Below the pieces are notes generated by a model that worked only from the letters and a program-made list of their open reading frames with translations, searched no databases and was not told the DNA's origin. From Davidsoniella eucalypti (Eukaryota > Ascomycota > Sordariomycetes > Microascales > Ceratocystidaceae): a stretch of 64,000 nucleotides of DNA. The stretch spans positions 388,849 through 452,848 of the forward strand of contig RMBW01000012.1 of the NCBI GenBank assembly GCA_004009845.1, read 5' to 3'. A program made the translations under genes and the position numbers. Below, one piece after another: positions 35,033 through 46,661 of this stretch (within the stretch, counting starts at the first letter, position 1; each line of letters begins with the position of its first letter).

Positions 35033-37242
35033 ATGACCACCCAGCTGGACATCCACCCTTGGGATCCCCTACTGCCAGAGGAGATTGCCAAAGCTGTTGC
35101 CGTCGTCAAAGCCGCACACGGCGCTGATCTGCTGTTCAATGTCGTCTCGGCACAGGAGCCCCGCAAGGCCGTGATGACCGCCTGGCTTGCCGCCCCGGAA
35201 ACAGCGCCTCGGCCGCCTCGAGTAGCGGACATCGTTGCCATCGACCGGACAGGCCTGACGCACGACGGCCTCGTCGACCTCGGCACGGGCGAGATCACCG
35301 GCTGGGCAGCGGCGCCGGGTTGCCAGCCAATTGCAAGTTTTCTCGTGCCCAGCCTACACGCTGATACGGTGGTGTCAACTAACAGGCCATCATCCCATAG
35401 ATCACCGTCGAAGAGCTCCAGCAGGTCGAGCTTATTGCCCGGCTCGACCCGGGAGTCATTGAGCAGTGCGTGCTTAGCGGCATAGCACGCGGCGACATGG
35501 ACAAAGTGTTCTGCGATCCGTGGACGATTGGCTACGACGAGCGTTTTGGCTCAGACACACGTCTGCAGCAGGCACTGATGTATTACCGCCCCGACATTGA
35601 CGACTGCCAGTACCAGTATCCGCTGGACTTCTGCCCCATATTCGATGCCGTCAACAAGAAGATTCTATGCATCGACGTCCCGGCCGTACGCCGCCCGCTT
35701 GGCACGGTGAAGCCGATCAACTACCACCCTGCGGCTATCAAGGCCACCAATGGAGGCTACCGCACCGACATCAGGCCGCTGACCATTACCCAGCCAGAAG
35801 GCGTCTCGTTCTCGCTGTCTGGACGCACGCTGAGCTGGCAAAAGTGGAAGATGCACGTGGGCTTCGACTACCGCGAGGGCATCGTGCTGCACAACATCAG
35901 CTTCACCGACAAGGGCGTCGAGCGGCCGGTGTTCTACCGACTATCGCTGGCTGAGATGGTGGTGCCCTACGGCAACCCGCAGCACCCACATCAGCGCAAG
36001 CACGCCTTCGATCTCGGTGAGTATGGCGCCGGCTATATGACCAACAGCCTGGCGCTGGGCTGTGACTGTAAAGGCACCATTCACTACCTGGACGCACACT
36101 TCCCCACCCAGAACGGCGGCCTGCGCTGCGTCAAGAACGCGGTGTGCATTCACGAGGAGGACGCCGGCATCTTGTTCAAGCACACCGACTTCCGTGACGA
36201 CTCGGTCATCGTGACGCGGGCCCGGCGCCTGGTGCTACAGCAGATCTTCACAGCGGCCAACTACGAGTATGCCGTGCAGTGGATCTTCCACCAGGACGGC
36301 ACCATACAGCCCGAGATCAAGCTGACTGGTATCCTCAATACGTATAGCATGGCCGTCGATGAAGATACCGGTGGTTGGGGCACACAGGTCTATCCTGGCG
36401 TCAACGCCCATAACCACCAGCACCTGTTCTGCCTGCGCGTCAACCCAAGCATCGATGGGCCTGACAACACCGTCTTTGCCGTGGACGCTGTGCCAGCCGA
36501 GGCTGCTGTTGGGAGCCCAGAGAACCCTTACGGCAACGCCTTCTATGCCCGCCGCACTAAGCTAGCCACTACCGGCACTGGCTGCTCCGACTACGACGGC
36601 AACACGTCGCGTTCGTGGGAAATCGCCAACACATCCAGGCTCAACCCCTACAGCAAAAAGCCCGTGTCCTACCGGCTAGTGAGCCGCGAAGTGCCGCGTC
36701 TGCTGCCCAAGGAGGGCTCGTTGGTATGGAAGCGCGCCGGCTTTGCACGCCATGCTGTTCATGTAACCAAGTGTCAGTGAACTCTTTGCTCTTTGTTTTC
36801 TCTTCTTCTTCTTCTCCTTTCTTCTTATTAACTAATCACGTGTTCAGATCGCGATGACCAGCTATGGCCAGCCGGCCGTCACGTGCCGCAGACATCCGGC
36901 GAGACTTCACTCGGCATACCGGAATGGATCGGCGACGGCACCGAATCTGTCGATAACACTGATATCGTGCTATGGCACACTTTTGGCTTGACGCATATTC
37001 CGGCACCCGAAGATTTCCCCGTTATGCCCGCCGAGCCAATCACGCTGCTTCTGCGTCCGCGCAACTTCTTCACTGAGAATCCAGTTTTGGATGTGCCGCC
37101 GAGCTATGCTAGCACACCAAGCCAAATCTTGGCCAAGGGCAAAGGCGTCTTGGATGCTACGGATAAGATGAGTAAGCTGGCTTTTGAGCAGACTACTGCC
37201 GCTGCTGCTACCTCTAGAAGCGATAGCTGCTGCTTACCTTGA
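35033..37242 (+). CDS. Copper amine oxidase (topaquinone), 688 aa
   Basis: Exons are 35033-35332, 35401-36772 and 36848-37242. Intron 1 (68 nt) appears to have a GC-AG border (GCAAGT donor, CTAAC branch site, CATAG acceptor). Intron 2 (75 nt) uses GTCAGT and rejoins VTK to YRDDQLWPAG. The enzyme oxidises primary amines to aldehydes, releasing ammonia and hydrogen peroxide. Key residues are present: the catalytic-base Asp in FDLGEYGAGYMTN (about residue 304), the topaquinone precursor Tyr in NYEY (about 388), the copper ligands HNHQH (about 439 and 441) and the distal His in THIPAPEDFPVMP. The C-terminus SCCLP is not a typical PTS1 signal. The start ATG gives the usual MTTQLDIHPWDPLLPEE beginning. 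It converges, 175 bp apart, with a Dal5-type permease, suggesting nitrogen-source use. Confidence 0.95.
35333..35400 (+). other. Non-canonical GC-AG intron in the amine oxidase gene
   Basis: Only a phase-0 junction at 35332/35401 keeps both flanking exons in the amine oxidase frame. The donor there reads GCAAGT, the classic rare GC-type donor; the nearest GT donors give the wrong phase. A CTAAC branch site lies about 20 nt before the AG. Confidence 0.75.
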
Positions 37243-37417
37243 ACTCCAACTAGTCAGCCGGTAGTCTCTCTTCAGAGAGAGTACGTACACATACATAGTC
37301 CCTGTATATAGAGCGAGCAGTGTCATGATTATATGCGTTGGTTTCTCTTTTTTCTTGTTCATATTTTATCTATAAAATTACGGGTATACCATGATCCCTT
37401 GTCGCTCTGTTGACCTT

Positions 37418-39208
37418 TCAAGGCTTCCAACGCCATGCTGGGTGCTTCCACTCCAGCCCGGCAATCTTCTCTGCTGATAGGCCGGCAAGCTCGGCGTCGA
37501 CATTGCGAGTCTCTCGGTGCTTGTTATCGCGCTTCATCCACAGGAATGTCAATGTAGAAACAATAAGTAGGCACGATGAGGTCGCCATATTTAGCCCGTT
37601 GCCGATATGGTAGTCGGGACCGTCGCTATCTATGTATGACCAAGTCGATATGAGACCGCCAATGTTTCCGGCCATGACGTTGAAACCTATTGCGTGATTA
37701 GATATTAGTTACTTTTATCACAAACTACATATAGATGCTGCTTTTTAGACTTACCAATCGCTCCCGCCCGAGCTGTATCAGTGACCACGTTTGCCGAGAC
37801 GACAGCGTTTGTCAGAGCTCCAAAGGCAAAGGCGCTGCTGCAAACAAAGAAAGTTGCCGCATAACGCACTGTGTTGTTGTGTGATCCAAGGAACAAGGCG
37901 TAACCCACCATGATTAGAGGGCACGACAGGACCAACATTATTTGGCGCCGGTTCAGCTTCCAGCTGCAGTAGGTGAAAACAACTGTGAAAAGAGCACCGA
38001 CTGCGTACGGAGGAACTGTACGCAGCTGTACGGCAATCGTCGAATGCTGTGGATATAAGCCACGTACAATAGTAGGCATGAAAAACGCAATGCCTTGGAC
38101 TGTCACATTGTCCAGCAAGAATAGCAGAGCTGTGCTAACGACAACGGGATTCTGGATGCCACGTAGCAACTTGGCATATGTCATCTTGTCGAGTAGCTCC
38201 GTCGTGCCCAATCGTTCAGACTTGAGCCGAGCGATCGAAAGATCCCTTTCATCATTGCTAAGCCATCGTGCAGATTCTGGTCTGTCAGTGAGAACTAGGA
38301 AACCGACGACACCTAGAAGGACCGTCACGATGCCCTCGATGGCAAACAAAACGCGCCACCCGTGCAGAGAGCCGAAGTGACCCATGGTGAGAATGGCACT
38401 GGCTAATAGACCGCCAAATGCTCCGGCTAGCGGTGCCATCACAATGTACAGCCCGAGTCTGAAAGTAAGTTCTGACAGTCTGTACCAGCGAGACAAGTAG
38501 TAGGCAATTCCCGGCACCATGCCCGCCTCAAAGGCACCTAGTATAAAACGCACAGCACAAGCCTGACCAGTTGTGTTTACGTAGGCGGTACATAAAGACA
38601 TGATGCCAAAGCCCACTGTTGTGGCCGGGATGAACCAGCCAGGGCCCATGACCTTGCATAGAATGTTGGCTGGAACCTCAAAGATGATGTACGAGATGTA
38701 GAAGCACGATAGCACTATGTTGAAGTCATTGCCCACGAATTTTAGGTCCTGAGCCATACCAGCAATACGAGCGTTTCCTGTTTTCCCCAATTAGTATCAC
38801 ATGCGTGGCTGTAGAAGAAGACACTGCAACTTACCGATGTTTGCCCGGTCGATGAAGCAGAAGAGATACAGAATTGACACTGGCGGCACGATGTACCAGT
38901 CAATCTTCCGCACTAGGCGTTTCTCAGCCTCCGTGTCGATACTGATGATTGGTTGGCCGTATCTGCAAGGCAAAGCCCGAGTCAGTCCTCAACATCTAAA
39001 ACCAGCTTTCAACAAAGTCATCGTGCTAGTACCTGTCTGTGGCAACATGGCCACGCTCGGCTGCGTTGTGTACCGTGTTGGTAGCTTCCTCTTGCTTCGG
39101 GCTGCTATCCCGGCGCTTGGACGTGCAGCTAGCGCCCGAATCGTCGGCGCCATCGTCTCCTGTAGCAGGGACTAAGACCGGAGCCCGTGGTTCCGTGTAA
39201 GCGTCCAT
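37418..39208 (-). CDS. Allantoate/Dal5-type anion:cation symporter (MFS), 531 aa
   Basis: The start is ATG at 39208, with exons 39033-39208, 38835-38962, 37755-38777 and 37418-37686. The introns are 70, 57 and 68 nt, and all joins keep the frame: TDR/YGQPIISIDTEAEKRL, DRANIG/NARIAGMAQDL, ARAGAIG/FNVMAGNIGGLISTWSY. Family hallmarks are KIDWYIVPPVSILYLFCFIDRANIGNA in the first helix region, VRFILGAFEAGMVPGIAYYLSRWY, and the end motif NVMAGNIGGLISTWSYIDSDGP. These mark the anion:cation symporter family that carries allantoate, nicotinate, pantothenate and other organic acids into fungi. The exact substrate cannot be read from sequence. The cytoplasmic N-terminus (about 60 residues) is acidic/basic and disordered. 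Its tail-to-tail position beside an amine oxidase and near a TauD enzyme suggests nitrogen or sulfur scavenging. Confidence 0.93.
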
Positions 39209-41031
39209 AGAGCGGGATAAAATGCGGCGAATGATATTGTTTTGGCGGTGCTAAGACGGTGGTTGATGTGCACAACTGGGAATTATGTGGTAAATATGCC
39301 AAGCCGGATATGAGGAGCTCTGGTAGCTCTCAAAAAGCAGCAATGGAGAATAAAGGGGAAGATAAGAGAATAAAGCCCGGGAAGATTATTGGCAGAGATA
39401 ATAATGTAAGCTTGGATTTATGAGTGCGTCTGTCTTCCTTTTAGTTTTCAGAGTGGGCGGTGAGCCCGAGACAAAATAAACGAACACAAAATGTGGGTTT
39501 TCTGTGCTCCAGAAGCCGTGGGTGGCAGTAGCTCTTTTGGTGTTTTATTGTGGTTGCAATTGGAGCAGCTGTTATCTTGCTTTCCTCTTAGACCTCTCAA
39601 ATTGGAGGACAGACCTCAATATTCAGCTCTTGGTATTCTTGTATTTGCTCCTTCTTTGCCGGAATACTTGCCGTGAGACCGATTGTTCTTCTGTTCAGTC
39701 GTTCTTTGTCCTCCAACAAGAATATTCTTCTGATCTAGAAAGCCCCCGTCGTCCTGATGACCTTGGCTATATTTTCCCCAAGTACTGCTCTAGGTAGTAA
39801 TTGCTGCTTCAAGATTTGAGCGGCTACGAGATTAGCCTGCATATATAATGTATGCAAAATGGACAATAGTCAAGAACTTGAGGTTCTCCGATTCTTGGCA
39901 TGGAGAAGAGTTGCAATTAAGATTGTAACCCGGCAGACATACATACAATATAATTCCGAAAACAGCAGATTTGTGTCTGCCTTGTTATTCACAAATCTTT
40001 TCTCGGACATTGAAATCTTGAGTCAGACAAGGGGCGTGGCGTTCAATGACCCGAGAAAATTATGCGCTGACTGTGCTTATCTCGAGGTGGCTGGTTGGGC
40101 TTAACACATGTCATACACTCCAATTAATCACCAAGTTGCTTTGTCTTACTGCTCTTTTATTGGACATGGAGCGTGCTAGATCGTAATGAATCACGAATTG
40201 ATATGGTAGACAATACGCCATTCACTTTGCCAATATCGCTTTCGTTTGTTGACGGGACAAATATGCAAAATTCCACATACAAAAAAACCAACAGGCCTCA
40301 AGATTGATCCTATCTACTTGTGATATCATGGCCCTGTAAGAAAGCCGCCTCAGCTTTGCTCCAGTCCATCCTTTCACTAAGCGAATATCTTTGGGGTCAT
40401 AACTAGATTTTGCCAAATTTTTGTAAATGCTCGTTTCAACAGAGAGAAGCTTCATCATAAACAATGACACAACTGTATGAACGAAAAGCTAACTAGTCAC
40501 AGTCTGTAGATATACGAAAAATGAAGAAATTTTTAGATTGAAAACTAAAACAGTAACGAGAAAATGCAGATAAAAAACAAAACAGTAACACTAAAAATGA
40601 AGTTATCAAAAGTCAACTAGTATGATTCATGGTAAAGGGCTTGGTTTTATTTTCGCCAACGACGCACTCCAGGCGACTTTTTAGGTACGACATGTGCTCC
40701 CATGGAAGTCGGTAATTGAGTTATTTCAAAATGGCCATCAGATAGTGTTATGAAAAGTCTTATAATGGATATTGGCTTCTTTTTCAATTAAGAGCTTAGT
40801 AATATTGTATTTAAGCTTCTTTTATGACCTTTTAGGTCGGGGCTTACTCGCTACCAACTCCATAGTTTGTTACTCGGTATTTTTTTGCATGCAGAAAAAA
40901 ACTAAGAATGGGTAGTCCGAAAGGTGCACGGATTCGGGCCGATGTAACCCCGGATCCCGGCAAACCCGGACCGATTCCGGGCCGATTCCTTCACAGATTC
41001 TCTCGACGCTCAACTATCAACAGCAAATCCC
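39209..41031. other. Intergenic region upstream of permease and tRNA-Lys
   Basis: No supported gene. The last ~100 bp (40930-41031), directly before tRNA-Lys, are GC-rich and are similar to the flank of the tRNA-Lys relic at 54.8 kb, so they belong to a duplicated segment. Confidence 0.55.
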
Positions 41032-41113
41032 GCCCGGTTAGCTCAATCGGTAGAGCGTAAGACTCTTAAAATTTGGAATCTTAAGGCTGCGGGTTCGACC
41101 CCCGCATCGGGCT
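41032..41113 (+). tRNA. tRNA-Lys (CTT) with 9-nt intron
   Basis: The acceptor GCCCGGT (41032-41038) pairs with ATCGGGC (41106-41112), and T41113 is the discriminator. The D arm TAGCTCAATCGGTAGAGC is standard. The anticodon stem TAAGA pairs with TCTTA (41079-41083), and the loop carries CTT at 41065-41067. A minimal intron of about 9 nt (41069-41077) sits at the 37/38 position. The T arm is GCGGGTTCGACCCCCGC. The internal promoter boxes are intact, so the gene should be functional. Its 5' flank (about 40980-41031) is duplicated, in inverse orientation, near 54.85 kb. Confidence 0.92.
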
Positions 41114-41212
41114 CAATTCCCGGTGATCCAGTTCAGCTGGAATATCGAACCTTAAATGGGGCATTTATTTTTGCTTTTTTTTGTCTGGTTATTATATGTT
41201 GATGAACCTTGA

Positions 41213-41551
41213 CAAAGACTCAACTCCTGCAGTCGCCTCGCAGAAAATCTTGGAACAGCTGGGACCGCCCGGCCTTTTGGCAAAGAACGAGCTAAGTCTA
41301 AGCCAAAGTCAGCGGGCCCCGAACATGTTCTAGAAGCCATCAAAGCCTGGGAACCGAAAGCTGCACCTGGCCCCTCCAGAACCGTGGGCTCCCTGATGGC
41401 TCAAACCCGAGTTGAGGCCCATTGGGTGACCCGAGGTGTGACTCGAGAAGGCCGCATGGGAGATGGTGCAACACTCCCAGTCCGTCCCTCGGACTTGGAA
41501 AATCAGGACGAGGACGCTTTTGTTGATTGCGAGGAGGGCTTCCTGGCCTGA
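41213..41551 (+). pseudogene. Unidentified coding relic of 112 codons downstream of tRNA-Lys
   Basis: A stop-bounded open frame from 41213 to TGA 41551 reads as real protein: basic KERAKSKPKSAGPEHVLEAI, then WEPKAAPGPSRTVG and an acidic end DLENQDEDAFVDCEEGFLA. It has no ATG at its beginning and no upstream exon that I can find; it starts after AT-rich DNA. It lies between tRNA-Lys and a ~80-bp segment (41558-41640) shared with the 54.4-kb locus. This fits the 3' end of a decayed transposon ORF. I do not recognise the family. Confidence 0.45.
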
Positions 41552-41557
41552 GGAGCA

Positions 41558-41640
41558 GATGGGTGATGTTTTGATTGTTTTTGATTTCTTTTGATGTTTC
41601 TACAGCTGTATCTGGGTATTCGCTCTTCTTGTTTCTTCTT
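41558..41640 (+). repeat. Copy 1 of an ~80-bp segment shared with 54402-54487 (inverted)
   Basis: The string GATGTTTTGATTGTTTTT...TACAGCTGTATCTGGGT...CTCTTCTTGTTTCTTCT matches the minus strand of 54402-54487 with roughly ten mismatches by eye. It is non-coding in appearance and may be the 3' UTR of a repeated element. Confidence 0.8.
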
Positions 41641-41766
41641 TACTGTTTTTACTGGTTTTACTATTATCTTTGCTTTACACTCTATCGCCACATTCCAACT
41701 TAGTCTTTACAACTTAAAATTGCCAAACCAACATTAATATACAGGCACAACTCTTAATCTCAAACT

Positions 41767-43105
41767 TTACTTCTCTTGAGACTTGGCCTGTGCCGCAAGA
41801 GACTCACGGATCACGGTTTGGCGGCTTTTGCTCTCAGGATCAAAGAAAGGTCTCTCGCCTAGACTCACGGCCCGCGCCCCGCTTCTCTCGCCGAATCCCT
41901 GAAACAGATAATCCGGCGTAGCCGCATGGTATACCGAACGGTTATCCCAAATCGCCACATCGTTGACCTCCTTCCACTTATACCGCACCTGCAAATCATG
42001 GTTCTCAACAACCAACTGCACGAACCAGTCGAGGAAGTGTCGTGACTCGTCTTCCGTCAAGCCGTTGATGCGCGCCACGTGTTGGCCGACTGCGAACACA
42101 GATCGCCATCCCGTTACGGGGTTCGTGCGTATCACGGGGTGCACAGCTTCGAGAAGCTCGCCGACGTTTTCGGGGGCGCCGCGTGGTGCGCTGTAGATCT
42201 TGAAGTTGCCTGTCTTGGCTATACGGTTGAAGTTGGGCTGTGCGTATGTGGCAGTCAGCGTATTGAGCCAGTCCTGCACCGGCTTGGAGATACGATCGTA
42301 TAGTTCATAGCCGGACGCCCACAGTGTGTCTAATGGATGCTTGTTAGTTTCCTTCTACTGATGGACAACATTGAATACGTAAAGGCGTACCTCCGCCAGT
42401 GATAGGCAGCTTAGTCAGTCTGAGCAGTGCATAATCACTTGGGATCGGCTCGAACGTGATATCAGAGTGCCACTGAGTACGCTGCGATTGCTTTCTGTTG
42501 AGGTTCAAGAAGCCATTGAGATACAACTGCTTCGCGCGCTCCGACGAGATGACACTGATCTCATCGTCTTTATCGTCACCAACGGTCGAGTTGTGAACTG
42601 GGTGAATGTGCAACTTGGATGTCGCAGGCTTTCCACTAAGTTCACCTAAACGCTGAACCAGCTGCTTCTGCAACTCGTTTGTCAGGTTGTCTTGCTTGCG
42701 GAAGAACACAACACCACGCCGAGAGACTGTAGTTTTAGGTATCAAATCGTTAGCATCGTGAAGGTAATTGAAAAGATATACTTTGGGCTCACCTGTGATA
42801 GCGAGATCACGTAGCAGCTCGTCAGAATTCTCCGCGTTGATTAGCTCAACGAGATCAACATTGACAAACTCACGGCCAATGTGTGTCGTAACATCAAATG
42901 ACTCGTACTTGTCCAAGGCACCGCTAAGTTTGAGAGGCTCTCTGTGGCCCGTAAGAACTTCGGGGAGTTTCTCCTCTTCCTTAAGAATAGTAGATAGCTC
43001 TTCAGCAGTGAACTGAACTGCCTTCTTGGCAGACACCGACGGACCAATCTTGGTAGTGGCTGGTGCCAGCTGGCTAGGAGTGGCATCAATAGCAGAGGGA
43101 GCCAT
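41767..43105 (-). CDS. TauD/Jlp1-type 2-oxoglutarate-dependent dioxygenase, 403 aa
   Basis: The start is ATG at 43105 (MAPSAIDATPSQLAP), with exons 42793-43105, 42391-42726 and 41767-42329. The introns are 66 and 61 nt; the joins give RDLAIT/VSRRGVVFFRKQD and LPITGG/DTLWASGYELYD, both strong family matches. The Fe(II) ligands are His and Asp of TQWHSDITFEP (about residues 192 and 194) and the distal His of NRSVYHAATPDY. The 2-oxoglutarate anchor Arg lies near GERSGARAVSLGERPF. Relatives such as yeast Jlp1 oxidise sulfonates (including taurine) to sulfite and an aldehyde for sulfur supply; other members act on different substrates. Intron 1 is 3n long and stop-free, so retention would insert 22 residues. 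The peroxisomal-type C-terminus is absent (QAKSQEK). Confidence 0.92.
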
Positions 43106-43796
43106 GGTAAAACATGCCAATGGTATATCGAGGTATAGAACAAGGTGAAATTAATGGGCTGTGTAGATTCAAGTTGAAGATGTAAATTCCATTTCATTTT
43201 CATTTCCAGTCTTCCAGCGGCATTTTACTTTCCTTTATATGCTATTTTGCACCTTGAGGGTGTACGTTGAATTGGTTGAATTACAACATGATGGTGTGAT
43301 ACAAATGTGATCTTGGGTAATATCAGCGCTGTATGACATAATCGCGGAGCTATGCAACCATTTGCCCATTCAATCACGACAAGCATCACATGCATATCAC
43401 ATTTCTTCGGCGCAAATGATGCAGCCATGCGAATTTCATGATAAAGACGACTGCCGAAAACGGGTAGTTGGATGGCTAGATATCCTTATATCGGCGTGAA
43501 TGCCGACCCGGAACCGCCTCGGCACAATCGACTTGAAGCAAGTATATCTCATACTGATAGACGATATTCATGATACTATATGTGAAGTAGTGCACAAGAC
43601 GTGGGATAAATGATATAATTTTGGTGCAAAAAGTGTGAAAGATGATGCATTACTTCTCCTCAGATACGTTATATATATACATATATACACAATATATTCA
43701 TGAATGTCATGACATGTAGATAGCTACTAAAGAGATAAAGCCAAAAAGATAAATCGAGACTGATACTGCGACCAAGTTGGCTACTTAGTGAATGCA
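43106..43796. other. Promoter of the dioxygenase and 3' flank of the TRP channel gene
   Basis: AT-rich with a TA-repeat patch near 43670-43695. No gene is seen. Confidence 0.6.
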
Positions 43797-46207
43797 TTAT
43801 CGGCCCGGGGACGAATGTGAATGCCATGTGCGAACTCTCATCTGCGCACGCTGCAGCATGCTATCACGAGATGTGGTAGGAATTGTATGGACAATAGTTT
43901 CGTTCTCCAGCATACCAACTTCCTCAAGAGGATCTAGTTTCTCTAAGTCATCTATCAACGCCGTTGGTAGATCGACATCAAAAACTGCATCGATATCAGC
44001 ATGTGGCGAGAACCGACTAAATTCGAAGCTGAACGGCCACCACCATGCTGATGATTCTCCACGTCGACTACGAGGACGAGGGTTGAAGTGCTGTCGTTCA
44101 TAGAGGTGAATTAATGCCAAGGTGGGCATATTGATGACTCGGATAAGAAAGACGTTGATTGAGTGGAAAAAGCGAGGAGTCACAAAAAACTTTAGTGGAA
44201 GTAAAGATATCAATGCGCCAATGTTGAACGGCGACGGATACATGAAGACTGAGTCGCTCTTAACGCCCTGAAACGTGAGGACAGTTCGACGGAACTGGAT
44301 CTCGGCATCGGCATCAGCAATGATGTTCGAGAAGGAGTTGGTGAGGATAGCCACTAAAATCGTTAGGAACAAGATATTACCCAAGAAGGCAAAGGATATT
44401 GTTAGCAATGGACCAAAGATGAAATGGAACTCGGTAGACTTTTCGATGCCGGTGGCATCTAGCCCAAACCAGATCCAAATCAGCCATTTGACCGTGGTGA
44501 TGTAGCTTGGGTTATCCGTGGCTTCGTCGGAGTTGCTAGATTCCTTCAAAAGCCAGATGAGCGACATGGAGAATCCAGCAAAGCACCATACAACCAAGAA
44601 GTTAAGACGAAAAAAGTCCTTGAGCATAGCATGCATAGAGATGAAGACAATATTGTCTGGCATGATGGTGAATGCTAGACGTGTCATCAAAATTGGAGCT
44701 GCCAAACATATGATATCAAGACCATAACTGTATGTGCTCGGTAATTCAAGAAAGTGATCCAATAGACGGGTCACACCATAGCAAGCAAATATGAATGAGA
44801 AGGCTACATCTAGGAACGACCATAGTGATTGGGAATGAACTTCCCAGCCATGTTCGATGATGGCGGCAACAAACTCAATAATCCAACCTAGTGTATAGAT
44901 GGAGAACAGGGGCTCAAAAACTTCCATCCAGGGCGAGTTGCGGTGAGCCATCGCTAAGAAATAGAGCACCGTCAGTGTAATAAACTGTATAAGCTCTATG
45001 ACGTTGCGCGATCGTGGAACTTTGAGACGATAATGGTTCAAGACAGGTGCTTTCGATGGATCATATAAAGCGACAGGGTGATGCTTGTAGTGGTCAGGCA
45101 GGATATCCATGAAAGAGAGAGGCGTGAAAGTGACACGACCCTCATAGATAGCGTTAACAACATGCACACAGGCACGCGATGCTAGAAATGATTTACTCGT
45201 TGTAAGAATGGCCAATTCTAGTGTAGCCAGCTTTCGCTCGTGACCGCCACGATCTTGTACGGGCCATTGAGCCAAACGAGCTTCCCGGTGAATATCAGGT
45301 GGTGCACCCTGGAATGGGTCATAGCCGGCAACTAGAACGTTTGCCAGAAGCAAAAGACCTGGAAGCCCCGAGTTTTCTTCGTGGAATTTACGTAGCACAC
45401 GAGTTGCAAGAATCTCACAAAGCGTGGCGCGAGCCAGCATTACAGACTGCTGGACATGACGTGAAGTTTGCGAACGCTGGAACTGCACTCGATTTGCTAA
45501 TAAGCAGTACACTGCGGGAAGGAGGATTAGCACACGATCGTATAGAGTCGGCATGGCTCACCATCTGCTTACCAAGAGAGAGATCTTGCGGATCATATAA
45601 TCGATCAACAAGAGGCCGAACGATGAGTTTGTTGATGCGCGGGCCACGCAGTTGTTCTGGCGTATAGGGATCCTCTGGTGTTTCTTGTTGTCAGCACTTT
45701 ATTTTCTAGGGAACAATGGGAATGGAACTTATTGAGCCACGAGCTACTCACCTATAGCGGCAATAATAAGTCGTCGTACTCTATATAACAATTGTGTTAG
45801 CGCGCATATGCAAATATAATTGATAAACACGGACGCCACAATAGCATTAATGTCAAATGTAGGAATCCACTTTGAACAACCTATTTCAACGTCGTGGATA
45901 GTGGCTTTTTAGCTAGCCTAAGTAGGCGCCGACTTGGTTGGCCAAGGAGCGTCATATCAAAATTATTAAACATAGAAACATATATAAAAAAGACATACCG
46001 GTGAATACCCACAAAGACCGCCATTTTCTTGCCGTTAGTTCGTCGACTAATCTCTCCAAAGTTATTCGACCCAACATCAAGAAAGAAACTCGAAGAGTCC
46101 AGCAGACCCCCCTCGTCTTCGGCTTCAGCTTCAACATCGACAGTCAGTTCATCGTCCATCGATGGCCGACCAGCCGGAAGAGACTGTTGTTCGTCGATGC
46201 CGTTCAT
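43797..46207 (-). CDS. YVC1: Vacuolar TRP-type cation channel, Yvc1-like, 684 aa
   Basis: The start is ATG at 46207, with exons 45999-46207, 45752-45780, 45573-45674 and 43797-45511. Intron 1 is long (218 nt) and exon 2 only 29 nt; all joins keep the frame (GIHR/VRRLIIAAIE/DPYTPEQLRGPRINK...DLSL/VYCLLANRVQF). The N-terminus is acidic. The ankyrin-less cytosolic region carries VRRLIIAAI and DPYTPEQLRGPRINKLIVRP, characteristic of fungal Yvc1 proteins. About six membrane helices lie at about 230-500, and the pore segment WIWFGLDATGIEKS is followed by the last helix FLGNILFLTILVAILTNSFSN. Yvc1 releases calcium from the vacuole on osmotic or mechanical stress. The acidic C-terminus (DIDAVFDVDLP, DDLEKLDPLEEVGMLENE) matches the calcium-binding acidic cluster described for yeast. 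It is co-oriented with, and downstream of, biotin-protein ligase. Confidence 0.94.
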
Positions 46208-46661
46208 GTCTAGCTGGATCTTGTGAAACGGGGAATCATAGATGTATCAATAATCAATATTAAATGAATAGAAGCTTATATTGCGATAAACATATATAGG
46301 TGGATTATGTATCACGTTTAATTGAATAAATGAGTATATATTGATGGGCCGGCTTGAAATGTCACCTTGGGCATTGTTTTGATAGCGAAATTCAATTGTA
46401 TGTACTAAGCTTGAAATCCAGGTCAAGGTATGCTCCACATTTATGTCTAAGTCACGTGAGTGATCAGGTGACATGTTGTTACAAAATGTAAGTTTACAAC
46501 TAGTGCCTGCCATGTTTCCTATAATACATTAGTAAATGGGGAATTGATTGGTGTCAAACTTCAAACTTCTAGAATACATATATGGTTATATAATGAGTGT
46601 GGTAGTGACTAAACATTAATCTGGCAAGATTTCATCCTTGACAATTCATCGAGCACAAGAT
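46208..46661. other. Intergenic DNA between biotin ligase and TRP channel genes
   Basis: AT-rich 454 bp containing the promoter of the channel gene. A CACGTGA string (about 46453) is a possible bHLH-type site. No gene is seen. Confidence 0.5.
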
